From assembly GCA_013396525.1 (NCBI GenBank), contig VWYX01000670.1, positions 102,885 through 166,884 of the forward strand: a DNA stretch of 64,000 nucleotides, in the 5' to 3' direction. Under the pieces are notes generated by a model. The model saw nothing but the letters and a program-made list of their open reading frames with translations. It searched no databases and had not been told where the DNA came from. Numbering within the stretch: position 1 is the stretch's first letter; every line of letters starts with the position of its first letter. Positions 14,858-28,000 of the stretch are shown here, in pieces. This stretch comes from Chaetorhynchus papuensis. Lineage: Eukaryota; Chordata; Aves; Passeriformes; Rhipiduridae. The translations under genes and the position numbers were made by a program.

Positions 14858-17800
14858 CTGGAAGCAGAAAAAAAAGGGAAGATATCTTAGAAACCCGAAG
14901 TTAATAAACTCCAGAGTGGATTGTAGGGACTTGAGATACCGGAGCAATGTGGGAAGGGATGCTAAAGGGAAAAGACGGGTCTGACTGCTTCTGACACCTG
15001 CTGTCGCTGTCCAGGCGGAGGAGCTGCAGGGCTGCGGTGGCAGTGGCACAACGAGCACAGGACAAATGCCTGGAGCTCGCTGCCAGCTGGGAGCCAGCCT
15101 TGCCTGCAGCCAGGGGCAAGGAGGGAAAATGACCAGGGTTCTAAAACCGTCTTGCTCATCACTGACCAGCGAAATGTGACCTGGCTGGAGATCTGGACAG
15201 GCAAACTTTAATTGAAACTTGCGCAATGACTCGAGAGTAACCAATTCTCTTGCAAAAATTTGAACTATTTTTCTTTCATTTGTCTATTTTAACAAGAAAA
15301 CACCCAACATTCTCTTTACAGATAGCTTTTAAAATACAACAGCAAGAACAAACATTGCTTTAGATTATGATTTGAAAGGTACTTTTGCTTTGCAATTCCT
15401 ATCCTCTGATATGGAGAGATATCACAATTAATTGATTAAGAAGATATAATTTGCTTTCTTTCTGCTCTCAGGATATTAAAAGTACATGCTAACTTAATTT
15501 TATGAATTCCATCTCTCTCCTCCATATATAGTCTTCCCCTTTAAAAATTTTTGCTTAAACCTATAAATGAACCAGCGGTAAAGTATACATCAGATTTGAT
15601 ACTAGAAAATATTCAGTAATATTATTCAGTGTACTATGGGAAGACAGGGAGGAAAGGCTCTATTTAATGAGAATCAATCTCAGTGATGAATCAGCCGAAT
15701 TTCCATCCTAGCAAAGGGTAATGCTAGTTGGCTGGACAGTCTAATTGCTTTAAACGTGGCCTTTTAAGATATAATACCAAGTTTTATGGGAAACTGAGCA
15801 TAAACAAATATTTAAACAAATATTTAAATTATTCCAAAATTTAACCCAAGGTTGTCAAGGCAAATTATAGCCAAGCAAAACAATTGCATTGATGTATAGA
15901 TGAACCTCTATTTGGATCACAATTCTTTACCTGTTTGGTTGCTGTAATGGTTTTCTGGGCAGTAAACACACTCATAGCAGCATGTGTGTGGACTTTCTGT
16001 AACCTTTTTCACCTGGCCTGGCCTGCAGTGCTGGGAGCATGTTGACTGAACCTTCTGCAGTGTGCAGAGGGAAACAAAAAAAAGAGATCATCATCTCAGG
16101 CACAGCTATTTACAAAGGAACATTAATATAAACCTCCAGAATTTTTGCAATTTGTTTTTTTTTTTTTTTTTGGTATCATACATATTTTAAGGAAATCTGA
16201 AAATGATATTGAGAAAAAGACATTGTAAGGTCCATATTTCTTGTATTTCCTCCACACAGTCAAGGAGTAATAGAATGGGGCATTATTTACCTGATAATTT
16301 TATTTTTGGGACCTGAATGCCAATCACTGGATTTGTAGGTACCTTTAAAATCTAGATCAAAGTCTTTCATTCAGCTTTGAACCTGTATTTAGAGTGCAGA
16401 GGATCATCTTCAAAGAATGCACAGAAGCATCTGATGGGGAATTTGAGTGAACTGCTTCACAAAAGAGATCCTGAAACCCTGCTCAGCCTCTCTGAGCCCG
16501 GAAGGGATGCCTTGGCCTGAGGGAGACACTTTGGAGGGTGCCCTGTGCTGCAGCTCTGACATTCCTGACCCTTGCCAGCTCATCCCTCAGTCATGAAGCT
16601 CCACTCTTGGGTGTGTGATCAGGGCCTTCTCTTGAGGACTCACTTCAGGTCCTCTTTCCAAAAACAATTTTTTGTCAAACAATCTGTCCTGAGGCACTCT
16701 CCTCTCCTTCCAAGACGGTGCTAACAAGGAGGTGGAGACATTTCCTTGTGCCACAGAGGGACAAGGTTTGAGGTTTCCTTCTGACTTCGGTTGAGTTCAC
16801 GTGCGGAGAGTAGAATTCTGTCCACCTAGTCAGCAGCCTCTCCCTGTCCCTTTAGTGGGGAATGCCTTGCAGCACAGAGCTGCACCATGAACTCAGACCT
16901 TCACCCATGCACAGAGGACAGACTGTCCAGCTGGAACTGGCCAGGGCCACCCACTAGTCCTGTCTACACCCGTGCTGGGGCTCCGGGTGGCATCACCTGC
17001 TCATGCCCCAGCTCTAACAGCAGCAAACAAACAACAAAACTTCCTTTTATTTTTAAACAATAAAGTCAACACATCTGAATCTTCATGTTAAAAAAAAAAA
17101 GTGGTGGTATGTGAGGGCTTTTTATATACTAAAATTTTTTATTTTAAAATCCCTTTGTAAGATTCTGGAATAGCATCCAGACATAACCTTCTAGGGGCAT
17201 TCTGGAGAAATAAATAAATTTTGAATCACGGAGTCTGCTTACAGGTTAACATGCATCTTGGGGTGCATGAAAGGGGTTGAATAAACTCAGAAAGGATTCT
17301 TTGTTCTTAGAGGAGAACATGAAACCACACAAGAGATTTCTAGCTGACACATGCTTCAGTTGCAAGTGCTGCAGGAAGAAGAAATCATATGAAACAAATT
17401 TCACATGTTATGTCAACAAATTAAAAGTTACCTTTAAAGCCAGAAAATCTTTTTTTTTCTCTTCATCCTCAAAGATAAAGCCACCTTTCTCTGCGTCATA
17501 TTCTGCCATAGTGGTGATTTCCATGTGGCCGTCAATTTCTTTCCAAAGAAGGACATCATAACTGGTGCTCATATCTCCATTGGAGTCAAACTTCACTTCC
17601 TTGTCATCATCAATGACTATGACTTTTTTAAGTTCTTCTAGGAGCTGTACATAAGCGTAAGGAATGATAACATACACCACTATCATGTCAGTGTGACAAA
17701 CTGAGCAGTTTAACATATGTGTGATAAAATCAAGTTAAAAAGAAATGCTTTCAGGACTAAGAGAAATATTAAAATTGAAATTCATTTTTTTACAGAATTA

Positions 17801-20800
17801 CATTGTACAGACAATTCTGCTGGCCTTGGAAATCTATTATTTAAAAAATTATAATTTCATAAAATCATATTCATAGTATTTTTTTCCAGCCTTGAAAATT
17901 TTGATATGATGTTCAGAGAGAAAATATTTTTGCTTGCAAAAATTAAGAGTCTTTTGGCACACCCCTTCTTGTAAAGAAAAGGGGTGGGTGGTGCTCCTGT
18001 TGTTACTTTACTGTCATCAGAGCCAATCTGGGCAACATTTGCTTCCTGAGTGAATTCCCCCAGCATGTCTGGAAATATCCAGCACTGTTCCCAGCTGTGA
18101 CTCTGACCGAAGTTGTGTATGGCAAGGTGAGACTCAGAACTGTTAATAATCAATGAACAACAGATCCAGCTTGCTCAGATGGGGAGATCAATGGCACAAT
18201 GGCAATAAACAGGAAGGCCATGTTTGACAGGTCACAGGAAATACCAAACCAGGGATGTTTTGGTAAGGCAACTGTCCAGCTTCATGTTGCAACTCATTCT
18301 GTTCAACAGAGGAAAAATTTCTGCCTCCCTCATCACAAACAGACAGATCAAAAAGGTCTGTGTGAATCTAGAAAAGGACAGGTTAAGGCATGTATCACCC
18401 ACTCCCAGTTCATGGGGAGATCATAGCAGGACTCCCATTAGCTACCATGGCTCTTAATTGAAGCAAAACCTTTGTTATTTTGCAGGCCTAGTGATTTTTA
18501 TCAACAGTAGTCAACTGACAAGAAAGAAATTCGATGTTTGGTGAAAGGCTGAGTTCAACTGTATTTGAAAAGCATGCTGTTACACGGGTCCATTTGTGAT
18601 ATTCATAGCAATTAACAAATGTGCTGACAGGTATACTACCTCAATAGGCTTTGTCAAATTCATGTAACACATCTGATGTGCATAATATGCCATTTTTTTC
18701 ACGTACAATGTAATTTTTTCAGTGTTTATATAATTTATGAAGAACCAGTGTGTTTCTAACCTATTTGATTTGGATGCTGCATAGTTGTGTGGAACTGAGC
18801 AGGATTTTTTTTATTGTATATAGTCAGACTATTCATTTAATTTTTCTCTTCTCCACGTTTCCAATTCCTCTAACAATATGAGAACACCAGAGCTTTTTGA
18901 ATACATCTTGAGTTTCAGACAGAAGGGTCTAATACTTAGCAACATTTTGGTGTAACTGTTTATTATTTTTGCAAAGTCTGTAACACCAATATTTTTTCCC
19001 TGTATACGGAGACGTGTGATATGGATTATTTGGATCCTAAGATTTTTCTGTACCTGTATATCTCCCTTCCTAGAGGGTTGAATTTTCATGTAGAAGAAAC
19101 ATGTTATGAAAACATCACAGGGGAAAGAAATATCTCTTTCAGTTCTCTTCATGAGTGCCTAAGAACTTAAAAGGAGTTTTAATTTGGACAGTTTGAGATT
19201 TAGTTCAGTAATGATGTAAATGTAGCTCCACAAAGCTGCATTCCTGCAAAGCAGTCCTGAATTTGTCCCATTAGTATTTACTAATTCATGTAAGAGACTG
19301 ATTGTTACTGGGTTATTGGTTGTTTGGTTTTTTTTCAAATCCCATATCTTGGTTTGACCTGCCCTGACCTAGGATAAGAGGTCAGAGCAAATCAGAGGTT
19401 GTTTGACTTTTAAATGAACATTTGTTTAATCCTGTGAGTAAAAGTGTGTAAAAGTGAATAGTCCTGAGCAGGTTCTTGGGTAAAAGGTCAGGTCAGGTTT
19501 ACTTGTCCGATTTTTCCTCTTCTCTTCCCACCCAGTAGAGTGTGATAAAGACTACCTCACCCATCTTAAAGATTATGTCTTTACATATAAGTCAAGATCA
19601 GGCAGAGGAACAATGTATTGCATTTTCAGTTTCAAGTAGAGACTCATTACAGAGGAAAATACTTGAAGTAAGACAAAACAGATACAATGGTGAGAGAAAG
19701 AGAGAGGGGAAAACAAACTCTTTGATGAATGCTCCTATCCTGCAGTATCCTCATCTCTCAAGAGCACTCATGATGTGTATCACAGTGGTTTACAGCAATG
19801 GGACCAACCACTAGTAGTCGAATAGCTGGTAAAAAGTCATTTAGTAAAAGGACCAAGCTTTTATCCCCAGGAATATGGGAGCAAAAATGAGATGAAAGTT
19901 AGGCAGAGAGAATGAAACCTGAAGGAATTATCATCATACCTCCCAGGGAGTGAAGGCAGAGGGATCCTTGCAGTCTCTGTCTTTGCATTGCCCTTTAATG
20001 GCGTGAGCTATAGCATAGACTGCAAGTATAGTACTATGGATAAATCCCGGTTCAATGTTAGCATTCAAAAAATCATCTCTCCAGACCTGAGGTTTACTGC
20101 CAGCATTTTCCAGTAGATCATCCTGGGACTTGTTTGCAATGCACGTTTGAAAATCGTGATATTCCAGGTGTGCGCAAACTGACAAAAGCATAATATACTC
20201 ATGTAAAAACTTGTTGTTTTCAGTGGGCTTTTCATGAAGGTTTCTCAGAAACTCTTGGAATGAGGAGATGTCTCCACTTTTAAATCCAAATCCTACAACG
20301 GTTCCCAGCTGTCTGATATTGGGAATAGTACTGATCTTGACTGCAGCTGACCAGTTATCGCTTGCAATCCAGACTTTTTTAACATTCCTCTCAATTGCCT
20401 TCTTGAATAGTTTAAGCACGTGGAACTGTCTCATAAAGACAACAATAACATTTACTCTTGTTTCCTTGACAATCTTCTCAATTGCACGATCAACTTTGGT
20501 GTGAAAGGTGCTGTCAGAGAGGTAGGCTGGCAGCATCTCTTTGAAAGCTATGCAAACATTGTTCACCATGGCCTGCACCCCAAAGCTCTCCAGAGCGAAC
20601 CGCCCATTGTCATCATCAGTGGCTATTACTCCGATCCAGTTCCACCCAGATTCACAGATCAAGCGGGTCATTGCTCTTGTCTGATGAAAATCACTGGGGA
20701 TAGTCCTGAAGAAAGAAGGAAACCTGATTTTGTCACTGAGGATTTCAGCTGATGATGCAGGACTGACCTAGGAAGAGCGAACAATTCAGTTACAGATGTG

Positions 20801-23800
20801 GTCTCCTCCAAAGGATGCCAAGAGCTCCAAAACTGCCATGATTGCTTTTTCTTCCCACCTGACCTGGGCTGCCTCCTCCTGTGAGTGAGCATCAACAAGC
20901 TGCAGCCAAAGGGGGCAGGTTCTTTCTCCCTGCTCTTGGGATGCAGACTCGAGCCCAATACCAGCTGCACCTTTTTTTTTCACTCTCTTTTGCATAATTC
21001 AGAGAAGGCCGAGAACAAAACTTTTCAAAATGGATATGACAGTAATGATGGTATAAAGATTTTGGTTTAGTTTGTGCAAATACCATCGGCATGGTCTACA
21101 AAACAACATTTAAAATATCGGCTATTTTTTGAACCTCTATTCAAATTGCTAGTACTCTTAAATTTTGTACTATTTTCCTATCGCCGAGTGTGTTAGCATG
21201 GTTCATCCATATATATAAATATATTTTCTCTCCAGGACTTAATTATTATATTTCAAAAAGATCATTGAATCTGTTGGAAGAACCTCACAGAAAAACAAAG
21301 AGTAACCAATAATACATAATGCTATACAATTCTTTCATACAAAAGATTTATTATCTTTTTCTTGTGAAGGTAGCGAGAAAAACATTAATAAAGCATTAAT
21401 ATTTAAATCTCTCCAGTTTTAATCCTTTTTTATTTTTTTTGTTGGAACTTTTTCCCCTATATTGTTGACAGTTCTTAAAAAATAAATATAAGTTTTCCAA
21501 AATGACAGTCACCTGTCTGGAGGGGATACCAAAATCTTATTGTGTCAGAACATTGCAGATGCTATGGATAAGAAAAATCTATTGGGTCCTATTTTCCATC
21601 TATGCCCTAATGCAGATTTTTTTAGTCACTTGCCTTTTGATTATGTTCAAGTGTGGCATTTTATTTTTCATACTTACTACAGGTCCTGGGGTGGCGTTGG
21701 AGGTCAGAATTACTTCCTACCATTGCAGAGGAGAAGATTCAGTTAGCAGTTATCTTTAGTTCAGATTTTATGTCTTTTCCATGTATTTGATTAATTTATA
21801 TCTATTGCCAAAACCAAAGTGCAAAACAGGATGATGTGTGGAAGTGGATCTGCTTGTTCCTTGTTAGTCCTGGCCTTGACCCCAACTCTTTTTCAAAGGT
21901 GAAAGTAGGAACGTAAGCAAGGGCACAAGTGTGGGACTGTACTAGTCCTAGAGAGGTCAGAAATAGAGAAGGATGTTTTGGGAAGGACTAATGTGGATCT
22001 AAACTATTCTTTCACTTCTACAATTGTTTGAAGACTATTAGGAGTCAATCTTTGTCTTAGAGCAATCCTCCTTACTTCCCTGTCCACAGTTTTATCTGAC
22101 TCCAGCATTTAATTTCTCTTGGGCAGGAGAGAATTTCTGAGTTTCTGGCCAGATTTGACCTGGTCTCTTTTTTTTTAGCTTGAGATTGAGTATTGTCATA
22201 TTCACCACCAGGCAGACTGGACACAGCAGCTGTAGCTTCGCTGCCTGATCAAAGTCCTTGAGTGTCATCCGAGGCACATTGGAGTAACCAGGACTGGCTA
22301 AAGGCACTGCCAGGCTGACAAGAGCCCAGCATCACCCTGAAATAGCACTTGGATAAATGTGCCTCAGGTATATAAAATATCCCTTACTGCCTTTGCTTGG
22401 GCAAGTGAATCAAGCCCTCCACTTGAAGCTGAAGCCCACCCGTCCTGATGTCCTCAGGTTAAACCAAATGCTGCCCCGTAGTAAATATGTGGCTTTTGCA
22501 ATTCCTGTGATCAGAACCTTTGTTCTAAGCATGGTAAAACTGAACCTCTGTCCAAAATAAAATAATTCCCCCAAACCTACCTGTGGGATTAATTGCAAAG
22601 CCAACAGCCTTGACACTGCCATTGACACCTCTGAGTAGCTGGCTCCAGTGACTGCCTTGACCCTCGGGATGTAGTCTGAGTAGTTACACTTGAACTCCAC
22701 AGCATCCTCAGAAGAATTGAATTTAGACAGAAATCTCAGAGCAGATGCCATGGCCTTTGTAACTTCTGCACATGTGTCATAGATTTCATAGCCCAGAGTT
22801 ACTCCAGATAACAGGGTTGAGTTGTTGATGGTTTCAATAGCGTGTATCATTGCAAGTGTCTGAAGAAAAACTTGAATTTCAAAGCTGTCAGGAAACACAG
22901 GCGGTATTTTTAGAAAAACTTTGTTGGAAGCAAGGGTGAAGCGAAGTCTTTTAAAAAAATGTATTTACTTTCACTAAAAGCATGAAGCAAAGAAAAGGAA
23001 GTACGAAGTATTTCAGAATAGAAGAAAATATTTCAGAGGTCAAGGTCCCCAGTGATTGCACTGGTGTTTCTAAAATACTCTTCAGACCTGATGAAGTTAG
23101 CCCAGCTATTTCCCCTCATCTCCAGTGGGTGTTATAACAGATAATTAATCAGAACTGTGCTAGCAAAAAATGTCAATATAACCAACCCTCCTCTCAGGCA
23201 AGCTTCTCTAAAGATTACAAATGTTGTGAACTAAATTAAATTTCAGATAGACCTGAGATAATTTATGTCTCCATAGAAAAGTAATGGAAGACAGACAAAA
23301 TTATCAACTTAATCAACATTTTGATATAAATCCATATGGATACCTGCATGCCTAACTGATTATTAGATTCAGATGTGGGATCAAGTTGTAAAATTCAAAT
23401 CAAATTTGTGGATTCGGACCAGTATTTCAATTTTTAAAAATGCATGTTTGGAATTCCTGGTCTTAGGAAAAGTTTATTATGTGCTCAAAATGAAATTCTT
23501 CACCAGGTTTCCTTTTTATGCATTCCAGAGAAATGGATGTTTTAAGCTCAGCATGATTTGGAGCCAACAGAATAAATATTCTGATGCACGGAATGCATGC
23601 ATGACGAGGTGTTTATATGTAGGCTATCCTACAACATAAAACCCCAATTATAATTCCAAGTGTAATAATTGTAGTAATCTTTAAAAGAACTACAATGTCG
23701 TCAGCATAGTACTACCATAGATTATAGCTGAGCTGCCTGAGAGATGGGAGGCAGACTTCAATATGGTCTCACGTAAAATGGAATAGTCTGCGTGTTCAAA

Positions 23801-24358
23801 TCATGTAGGTTCAGCTTCATAACAAATAATGAATAGCTGCCCAGCAGACTCCTTCAGACTTGTAGCAAATTAGCATTTCCATGGAAATCAGATGATAGCA
23901 GAAACCTCCAAGGCTATTTGATTCTCTGTGAAGATTGAAATAGGATAAAAAGGATAAAATGCTTGTTCCCTTCCTCAGTCAGCCATGATATTTTTTTATT
24001 GTAACTTTGCCATACTTTGTATTAATTTACGTGAAATTTATGTGATGTCCAAGGAATTTTTTAAGACTAATCAAAGCAAGAGAACCAGAACTTGTTGACC
24101 TTAATATAAGAGCTACATGCCCGATGTCAGCACTCACGTCTTTGCTATATGTGTGGTTACTCACCCAGCACAGTTCTGAATTACTGGCTTGATGGGATCT
24201 TCTTCTGGATGCAGCATTTCGCTATGAACTGCAAACAAGCCTCCAATAACGATGTCCCCGGGAGAGCTGGCACCCACAAAGTCGTCAGCATTCTGGCAGG
24301 AGAAAGCGATGTTGGTGCCGATCACAAAGCAGGGGATCAAAAAGATAACAAATGCCAT
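13737..24358 (-). CDS. GPRC6A: GPRC6A, complete six-exon class C GPCR (927 aa)
   Basis: Exons 24358-24165, 22884-22581, 20767-19940, 17644-17432, 16054-15931 and 14857-13737 sum to 2784 bases: 927 residues against about 926 in human. GPRC6A is a plasma-membrane receptor of the CaSR/taste/glutamate class, activated by basic L-amino acids and modulated by divalent cations; proposed hormone ligands are disputed. In order: signal peptide (about 1-20), Venus-flytrap domain (to about 510), nine-cysteine domain (from 514), seven helices (about 588-835) and a Ser/Thr-rich tail. Ser149 and Asp303 of the amino-acid pocket are present, but position 172 is Ser, not Thr. The third intracellular loop has the ancestral KGRKLPENYN form. 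Introns are about 1.3, 1.8, 2.3, 1.4 and 1.1 kb. There is no stop or frameshift, so the receptor is intact and oriented away from RFX6. Confidence 0.96.
15931..16054 (-). CDS. GPRC6A: GPRC6A exon 5 (cysteine-rich domain)
   Basis: A 124-base exon encoding residues 514-554: KVQSTCSQHCRPGQVKK, CCYECVYCPENHYSNQT. It carries six of the nine cysteines of the class C linker domain. It ends one base into the Asp codon completed by exon 6. Confidence 0.95.
17432..17644 (-). CDS. GPRC6A: GPRC6A exon 4 (end of Venus-flytrap domain)
   Basis: A 213-base, phase-0 exon from acceptor tatgtacag to donor gtaact, encoding residues 443-513. It contains FDSNGDMSTSYDVLLWKEID and MAEYDAE, matching the human FDAHGDLNTGYDVVLWKEIN region. 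Confidence 0.95.
19940..20767 (-). CDS. GPRC6A: GPRC6A exon 3 (Venus-flytrap core)
   Basis: An 828-base, phase-0 exon encoding residues 167-442. It starts VSPASSAEILSDKIRFPSF, continues GWNWIGVIATDDDNG, and carries WIASDNWSAAVK with Asp303. It ends at FTPWE before gtatga. Residues 169-172 (PASS) differ from human YEST. Confidence 0.96.
22581..22884 (-). CDS. GPRC6A: GPRC6A exon 2 (Venus-flytrap lobe 1)
   Basis: A 304-base exon encoding residues 66-166: FEIQVFLQTLAMIHAIETIN, GYEIYDTC, and PRVKAVTGASYSEVSMAVSR with the ligand-contact Ser149. Acceptor cctgacag; donor gtaggt. Confidence 0.95.
24165..24358 (-). CDS. GPRC6A: GPRC6A exon 1 (start and signal peptide)
   Basis: It encodes residues 1-64 and two bases of Gly65, ending at gtgagt. 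The first residues, MAFVIFLIPCFVIG, form a signal peptide aligned with human MAFLIILITCFVI; the mature part starts near C-Q-N-A-D-D-F. The open frame extends upstream only to a non-ATG codon, so 24358 is the start. Confidence 0.93.
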
Positions 24359-24996
24359 GTTTCTGTTTTCCTCACTCACTCTCAGCTTTGAGTCAATCAA
24401 GCTGCAGCACCAACAAGCGCTCCTGTGTCATCTGTAAAGAGCAGCAAAGGGCAAAGGCTGCGCTCAAAAGTTGGTCACACCTGTAAGGTGCTTGTATTTG
24501 CCTCACTGGCCAAGGCTGTTTTATTGAAGGTACTAAAGCAGTGCTGTCACATAGAACGTGAGGGTGCAGGGGTGTGCGAGTGGAGAGGGAGGGAGAAACA
24601 TAAATGAGTTTAAAAGGAAATGCAGGACATTAAATCTCTTATGTTGTGTTCAAAGTTTATGATATCTTATCTGAAACATGTGGCAAATATTTTGGTATAA
24701 ATTTGGGCTTGTTTTGAATACCTTCCGACTGAGTGCAGGGTGCAAAGAAGCAATCATGTAATATGGTAGTAGTGATACTGCTGTGACAATGTTTTAAGAG
24801 TCTGGTCTGAAGAATGCTAAAATATAAAAGACCCTTCTGTCACAGTGTGCTTTATATCAGACTCCAGTTCAAAAATCCCAACCCCAAGCTACCAAAAGAC
24901 GCTTTTGTCTCAACCCTTTTCTATATGTTTTAAAATCCTTGTGTAAAAATTGTTTGGAAAAGTTAATATTCATGGTTCTGAAGCACATGTCCTAGG

Positions 24997-25020
24997 GACT
25001 TCAGTGGGCTTTGGATCAGG
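24997..25020 (+). repeat. Copy A of an interspersed 24-bp motif
   Basis: GACTTCAGTGGGCTTTGGAT followed by CAGG recurs in near-identical inverted form at 34400-34423. I recognise the wording as common in bird and reptile genomes (an old interspersed repeat), but do not assert a family name. Confidence 0.55.
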
Positions 25021-28000
25021 TTCTGTATTTATGAACCAGGCCAAGTCTGCTGCTGGTTAATGAGATAAACACAGAACAGTGGGAAACAATAACATTAGTT
25101 CTAGTTTTTGCTTTCTTCCCCCTCTGACTGAGGACACCAGTGCACAAACAGCAGCTCCCTTGCTGTGGGAGGAATGGGAAGTGGCTGTTCTCACCGCCAC
25201 TGCTCCCTCAGATTCGCAGGAATCAGATGCTGTGCCAGAAGGGAACTGGGGAAAAGAGAAGCAGAAGCTGGACTCTCAGCTTTTGTAAACCCCAACCTTA
25301 AACACCAAAGTGAACCTGCTTAGGACAGAAACACAACTTATGCTAGTAAACAATACCAATTTGTGTGAGAGACTCAGATCTGACAATAATCCCTCTCTGT
25401 TTCTGACATTGGTTTATTTCCCTGTTTTCTTATAATGGCTTCTTCAGATTTTGCTTCTGTTGGCAGTATGCCAAAACGCTCCCAAAAGAATGGGTTCAGT
25501 CATAATGTTTATTGTCTGTGATTGTATAAAATCTAGGTTTTACATAGAAAATTTGAACCAAGGTTTATTTACGGGCAAATAAAATTAGAAATGGGATGTC
25601 TGTTATGTATTCTTGCTGATAAGCATAATGCATACCATATAAATTATTCAAATTACTATATTTTCCTTGTTTTCTCAATAGTCTCTTTGTAATAAGAGTA
25701 TCCATTTATAACCAAGATATTTCTTGTAAATACAAATGCAACGAACAAAATACTTGCAAGTGCAAATGTTAATCCCTAGTTAAGTAAGCATCTGGCTTCT
25801 TCATTATAATATAACAGTTTGTGTTTCTTTCATCTGCCTTCTTTTTTTCCATGTGACATTCTCACTGCTGGGTCAGTGCAGATAGTAAAACATCTGCCTG
25901 CCTTTTCTTTAATGTATCTGACCACATATATTTATGGGCAGATGTTGTTAACCAGTTTATTCAGCTTCTGCACTGACTCACAAAAATTCCAGCTATTCCA
26001 AAGGTTTTCCTCTTGATTTACAACAGCATTAACTGTAGTCAGATGCTGGCCCTGAGTTATGACATATTCACCTGCAAATATTTATGTACTCATTCCTTGC
26101 CAGCCGTGTAATGCACCCTGAAACCTGGTTCCACACACTCTAGTGTTTCCTTTACCTTGCATATAATTCTGTAAATAAAACTTGTGTATACTTTGATGTA
26201 ACTAAAGCATAAGACTGGAGCTAGACATTTCCTTAAGCAAGTCATGAGAAATATTAGTATAAAATAAAACTTTTAAGGGTTTAACACAAGTATTGTAATA
26301 AGGACTCAATGGAAATACAGTACTGATCATTTGAAACTTCAAATTAGTTATGATTTATGATTAGAAGCAGAAAAGGAACTTTACTCTGGCCAGTCTCTAA
26401 AAACCTATTGATTTCTATAGAAGAGGATTTTGCCTACAAATAAAAAAATCCTTGCTTGGTCACTTTGGAAAGTGGAAGTTGACAAAATAAACATCACATA
26501 AAATTGGTGCATAATTTCATGTTATTTATAAAAACACCATAAAAAGAGGTGTGCTTTCAAGTCAACTACACAGATTTTATGTCACAGTGTATTTTCAAAA
26601 GAAAGAGGGTTTATTGTTTTTGTTTGTTTCCAAGCGCTGTATCTCATAATTACTACTAACGATGAGAAGTATGTAGCAGTCTTACTGAGATACCTCATCC
26701 TAATCTAGTATTGCAGAATTTACTTCAACTGTTTGCAAATATCCTTTTTCTTTGGCACTTAAATGCAATAGAAATAACTGTATGGTACAAAGTGTTCCTT
26801 ATTTCAAATTTAGTGACATATCGTGGACATAACACTAGACTTCCACAGTTGCCAGCATAGGAGTATTTCCTGGCTAGTAGATTCCAGCATAAGAGTCAGG
26901 GGAAATTCTTGAAGTACCGTCATCTCCTGAAAGCTGCCTCTAAGGGACTGTGCAAAGATGGTAAATGGGACCTAACAGTCCCAAAACTACTCTGAGAGCC
27001 ACAGGTGAACTGTAAGAGACTCTGGACTATCTTGTGGGAGACAAAGAGGTCCTGTCAGTATCTCTGGGTGCCCCTAAGTTACCTGTTGCCATGCCAAAAT
27101 GTTTACTTCTTCCACTGGAACTTTGAGAAGCACCAGAACTGGTGGGGTTTGGAGGATGGCCCTATCAAGACCTCAGCACTAATTCTTCAGGTGGCGTCCT
27201 GTAAATTTATGCCTAATAAATTTTTGGCAAAGTGTTGAAAGGACCCACAATTCAAAATGTACAAGAGAAGCTGGGGGACTTGAGTGTGAGACCAACAGAG
27301 CATTCCCTCACAGCAGTGGACACCTGTAAATGGACCACCTGCTCCTCCTGTTTTTGCAGCCCCTAGACCTGGACAGGTTATGGCTTTTGTGCAGAAGGAA
27401 GCTTTGCATCTCTCAATTGCTTGGTCCAGCAAAGAGAGACTACATTGTACACAAAACAAAGACCAACATTTTGGCTGAACTTCTTTGTGCTAGCTGTTTT
27501 TTCTCGTGGAGAAGATAATGGCTTAGATTCCAACAGGAATATCTTTTCTCTGAAGCCCATTCAGTCACATACTGTTAAAGGAGAAAGACATTGTTCATTA
27601 CTTTCTATTTTAAACTGGCTTTAATTGTGCTGTTTCCAAACCAACATAGAACAGATAACAAAATCCTCTGCCAGGCATGCACAATAGCTAAGGGAAGAAA
27701 GGAAAAATTTGGATATTCTCACTGTTATTCAAAGGAGTAGGGTAACTCCCCCCCCCACTCAGACAGGACTTACCCTGACACAATGGCAATTGTCCTTTTT
27801 GAAGAAGCCAGCAACATTCAAATAAAATCCTATCATTTGCATTAAGGAGATTAAATATTGGTTAGGATTGCCAACTTTCTTGATTAATATAACCATAGCG
27901 TTAAACCCAGTGATTCTGATTTATTAAACTTCTTTTAAGGAAGTTTAAACAGTGGGAAAAAAACCAAAAGAAGCAGGTATTTCATTACTTAACTTCAAGT

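Noticed and set aside
24359..24400. 14-codon N-terminal extension of GPRC6A
   Set aside because: It starts at TTG, not ATG, and would place polar residues before a clean signal peptide starting at 24358.
27083..27100. GTTGCCATGCC near 27.1 kb as a possible RFX X-box
   Set aside because: Only one half-site fits; the second half (RGYAAC) is missing.
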